In this document: positions 63,662-64,000 of the stretch, piece by piece | Layout of the letters: each line of letters begins with the position of its first letter | How positions within the stretch are numbered: the stretch's first letter is position 1 | NCBI GenBank assembly: GCA_019186945.1 | Contig: JABAQJ010000017.1 | Location: forward strand, 1-64,000 | Direction: 5' to 3' | Source: Gemmatimonadaceae bacterium | GTDB lineage: Bacteria > Gemmatimonadota > Gemmatimonadetes > Gemmatimonadales > Gemmatimonadaceae | DNA: 64,000 bases | Notes under the pieces: generated by a model | The model's input: only the letters and a program-made list of their open reading frames with translations | Database searches by the model: none | Told to the model about the DNA's origin: nothing | Translations under genes and position numbers: made by a program

Positions 63662-64000
63662 ATGTCAAACGACCCAAGTCCCGTTCGCCGCAGGTCATTC
63701 GTCAGTCGACTGGCCAGCGGAATTGCGGCGTTTGGAGTGGCCGCCAGCCCCGCTCGCGCCCAAGGGCAGCCAATTCCGGCCGATCGCTGGGAAGCTCGAC
63801 GCCACCCGCAGGACGACTGGCTGGAGCAGATCCCGGGAGCGCACCGCTATTTCTTCGACACGTCGTCGGCGAACGGAGCCGGTGACGGCATCACCTTCGC
63901 CACGAACTATTTCGTTGCCAGCAAGAGCGGCTACGGTCTGGAGGACTCGGACTTGGCCGTCGTGCTCTGTTTACGGCACTTCTCGACGCCCTTCGCCTAC
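63662..64000 (+). CDS. Tat-exported protein of unknown function (3' end outside window)
   Basis: Frame open from ATG 63662 to the edge, 113 codons. The N-terminus has a twin-arginine signal: RRRSFVSRLASGIAAFGVAA followed by SPARAQ, so the protein is exported folded, perhaps with a cofactor. The visible mature part (DDWLEQIPGAHRYFFDTSS, then TFATNYFVASKSGYG and DLAVVLCLRHFSTPFAY) suggests a small alpha/beta domain but is too short to assign. Confidence 0.6.
   Translation, partial: MSNDPSPVRRRSFVSRLASGIAAFGVAASPARAQGQPIPADRWEARRHPQDDWLEQIPGAHRYFFDTSSANGAGDGITFATNYFVASKSGYGLEDSDLAVVLCLRHFSTPFAY

Noticed and set aside
1-64000. Search for CRISPR arrays, insertion sequences, phage genes and rRNA
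   Set aside because: No spaced direct repeats, transposase, integrase or structural phage genes, and no rRNA sequence, were recognised.

Overview
The window reads as one continuous stretch of chromosome from a GC-rich diderm bacterium. The outer membrane is implied by BamD, two TonB proteins and ExbB/ExbD, and by several lipobox lipoproteins. Gene content fits Gemmatimonadota best: a diderm heterotrophic outfit with a divergent membrane pyrophosphatase, bacterial myo-inositol-phosphate synthase, zinc-binding L28/L36/S4 and many lineage-type small lipoproteins. That assignment is an inference from gene content and base composition, not from an rRNA marker. Most genes lie on the minus strand. 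I see no phage, transposase, integrase, CRISPR array or rRNA.

Layout. 1-11780 (minus): the end of bamD, then nucleotide-sugar genes for surface polysaccharide: UDP-glucuronate decarboxylase, UDP-glucose dehydrogenase, a WbpA/WbpE/WbpB/WbpD-like set for a 2,3-diamino-glucuronic acid sugar, and a Gmd-like GDP-mannose dehydratase, with carB embedded and translationally coupled. 11817-15277: a compact alpha operon, rpmJ-rpsM-rpsK-rpsD-rpoA-rplQ-rpmB, with a promoter candidate at one end and a strong terminator at the other. 15319-17923: smpB, a cell-wall amidase and pyrD, chained by 4-nt overlaps. 18056: tRNA-Leu(CAG). 18195-23908: aspartase with an Fe-S Rrf2 regulator, then trxB, an MBL hydrolase, a DUF4149 protein and a lipoprotein. 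24042-27825: a lone E2 acyltransferase followed by two tiny unknown proteins, a PHP phosphoesterase and a pteridine-reductase-like SDR. 27988-30814: CDP-alcohol transferase plus inositol-phosphate synthase (inositol lipid synthesis) and two small unknown genes.

31420-37639 is the main plus-strand block: a secreted serine hydrolase, erpA, and an amino-sugar catabolic operon (NagB/PIG-L fusion, sodium:solute symporter, BadF-type sugar kinase). 37663-43174 returns to the minus strand with a dicarboxylate symporter, an APC permease and the membrane pyrophosphatase. 43524-46928 is a tonB-exbB-exbD-exbD unit plus a separately transcribed second tonB. 47274-52447 holds two adjacent two-component systems, one with an NtrC-type regulator whose sigma-54 loop reads GAFPGA. 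52603-62724 is a six-gene glycan utilisation operon (two alpha/alpha-barrel glycosidases and a four-component ABC sugar importer) ending in a terminator. 62812 is tRNA-Ala(TGC), 63061 a zinc-ribbon thioredoxin, and the window ends inside a Tat-exported protein.

The strongest signal not explained by genes is a dispersed octamer, [A/G]CCTAACG / CGTTAGG[C/T], found about 20 times inside and between genes. Inside genes it usually creates a rare TTA leucine codon followed by glycine.
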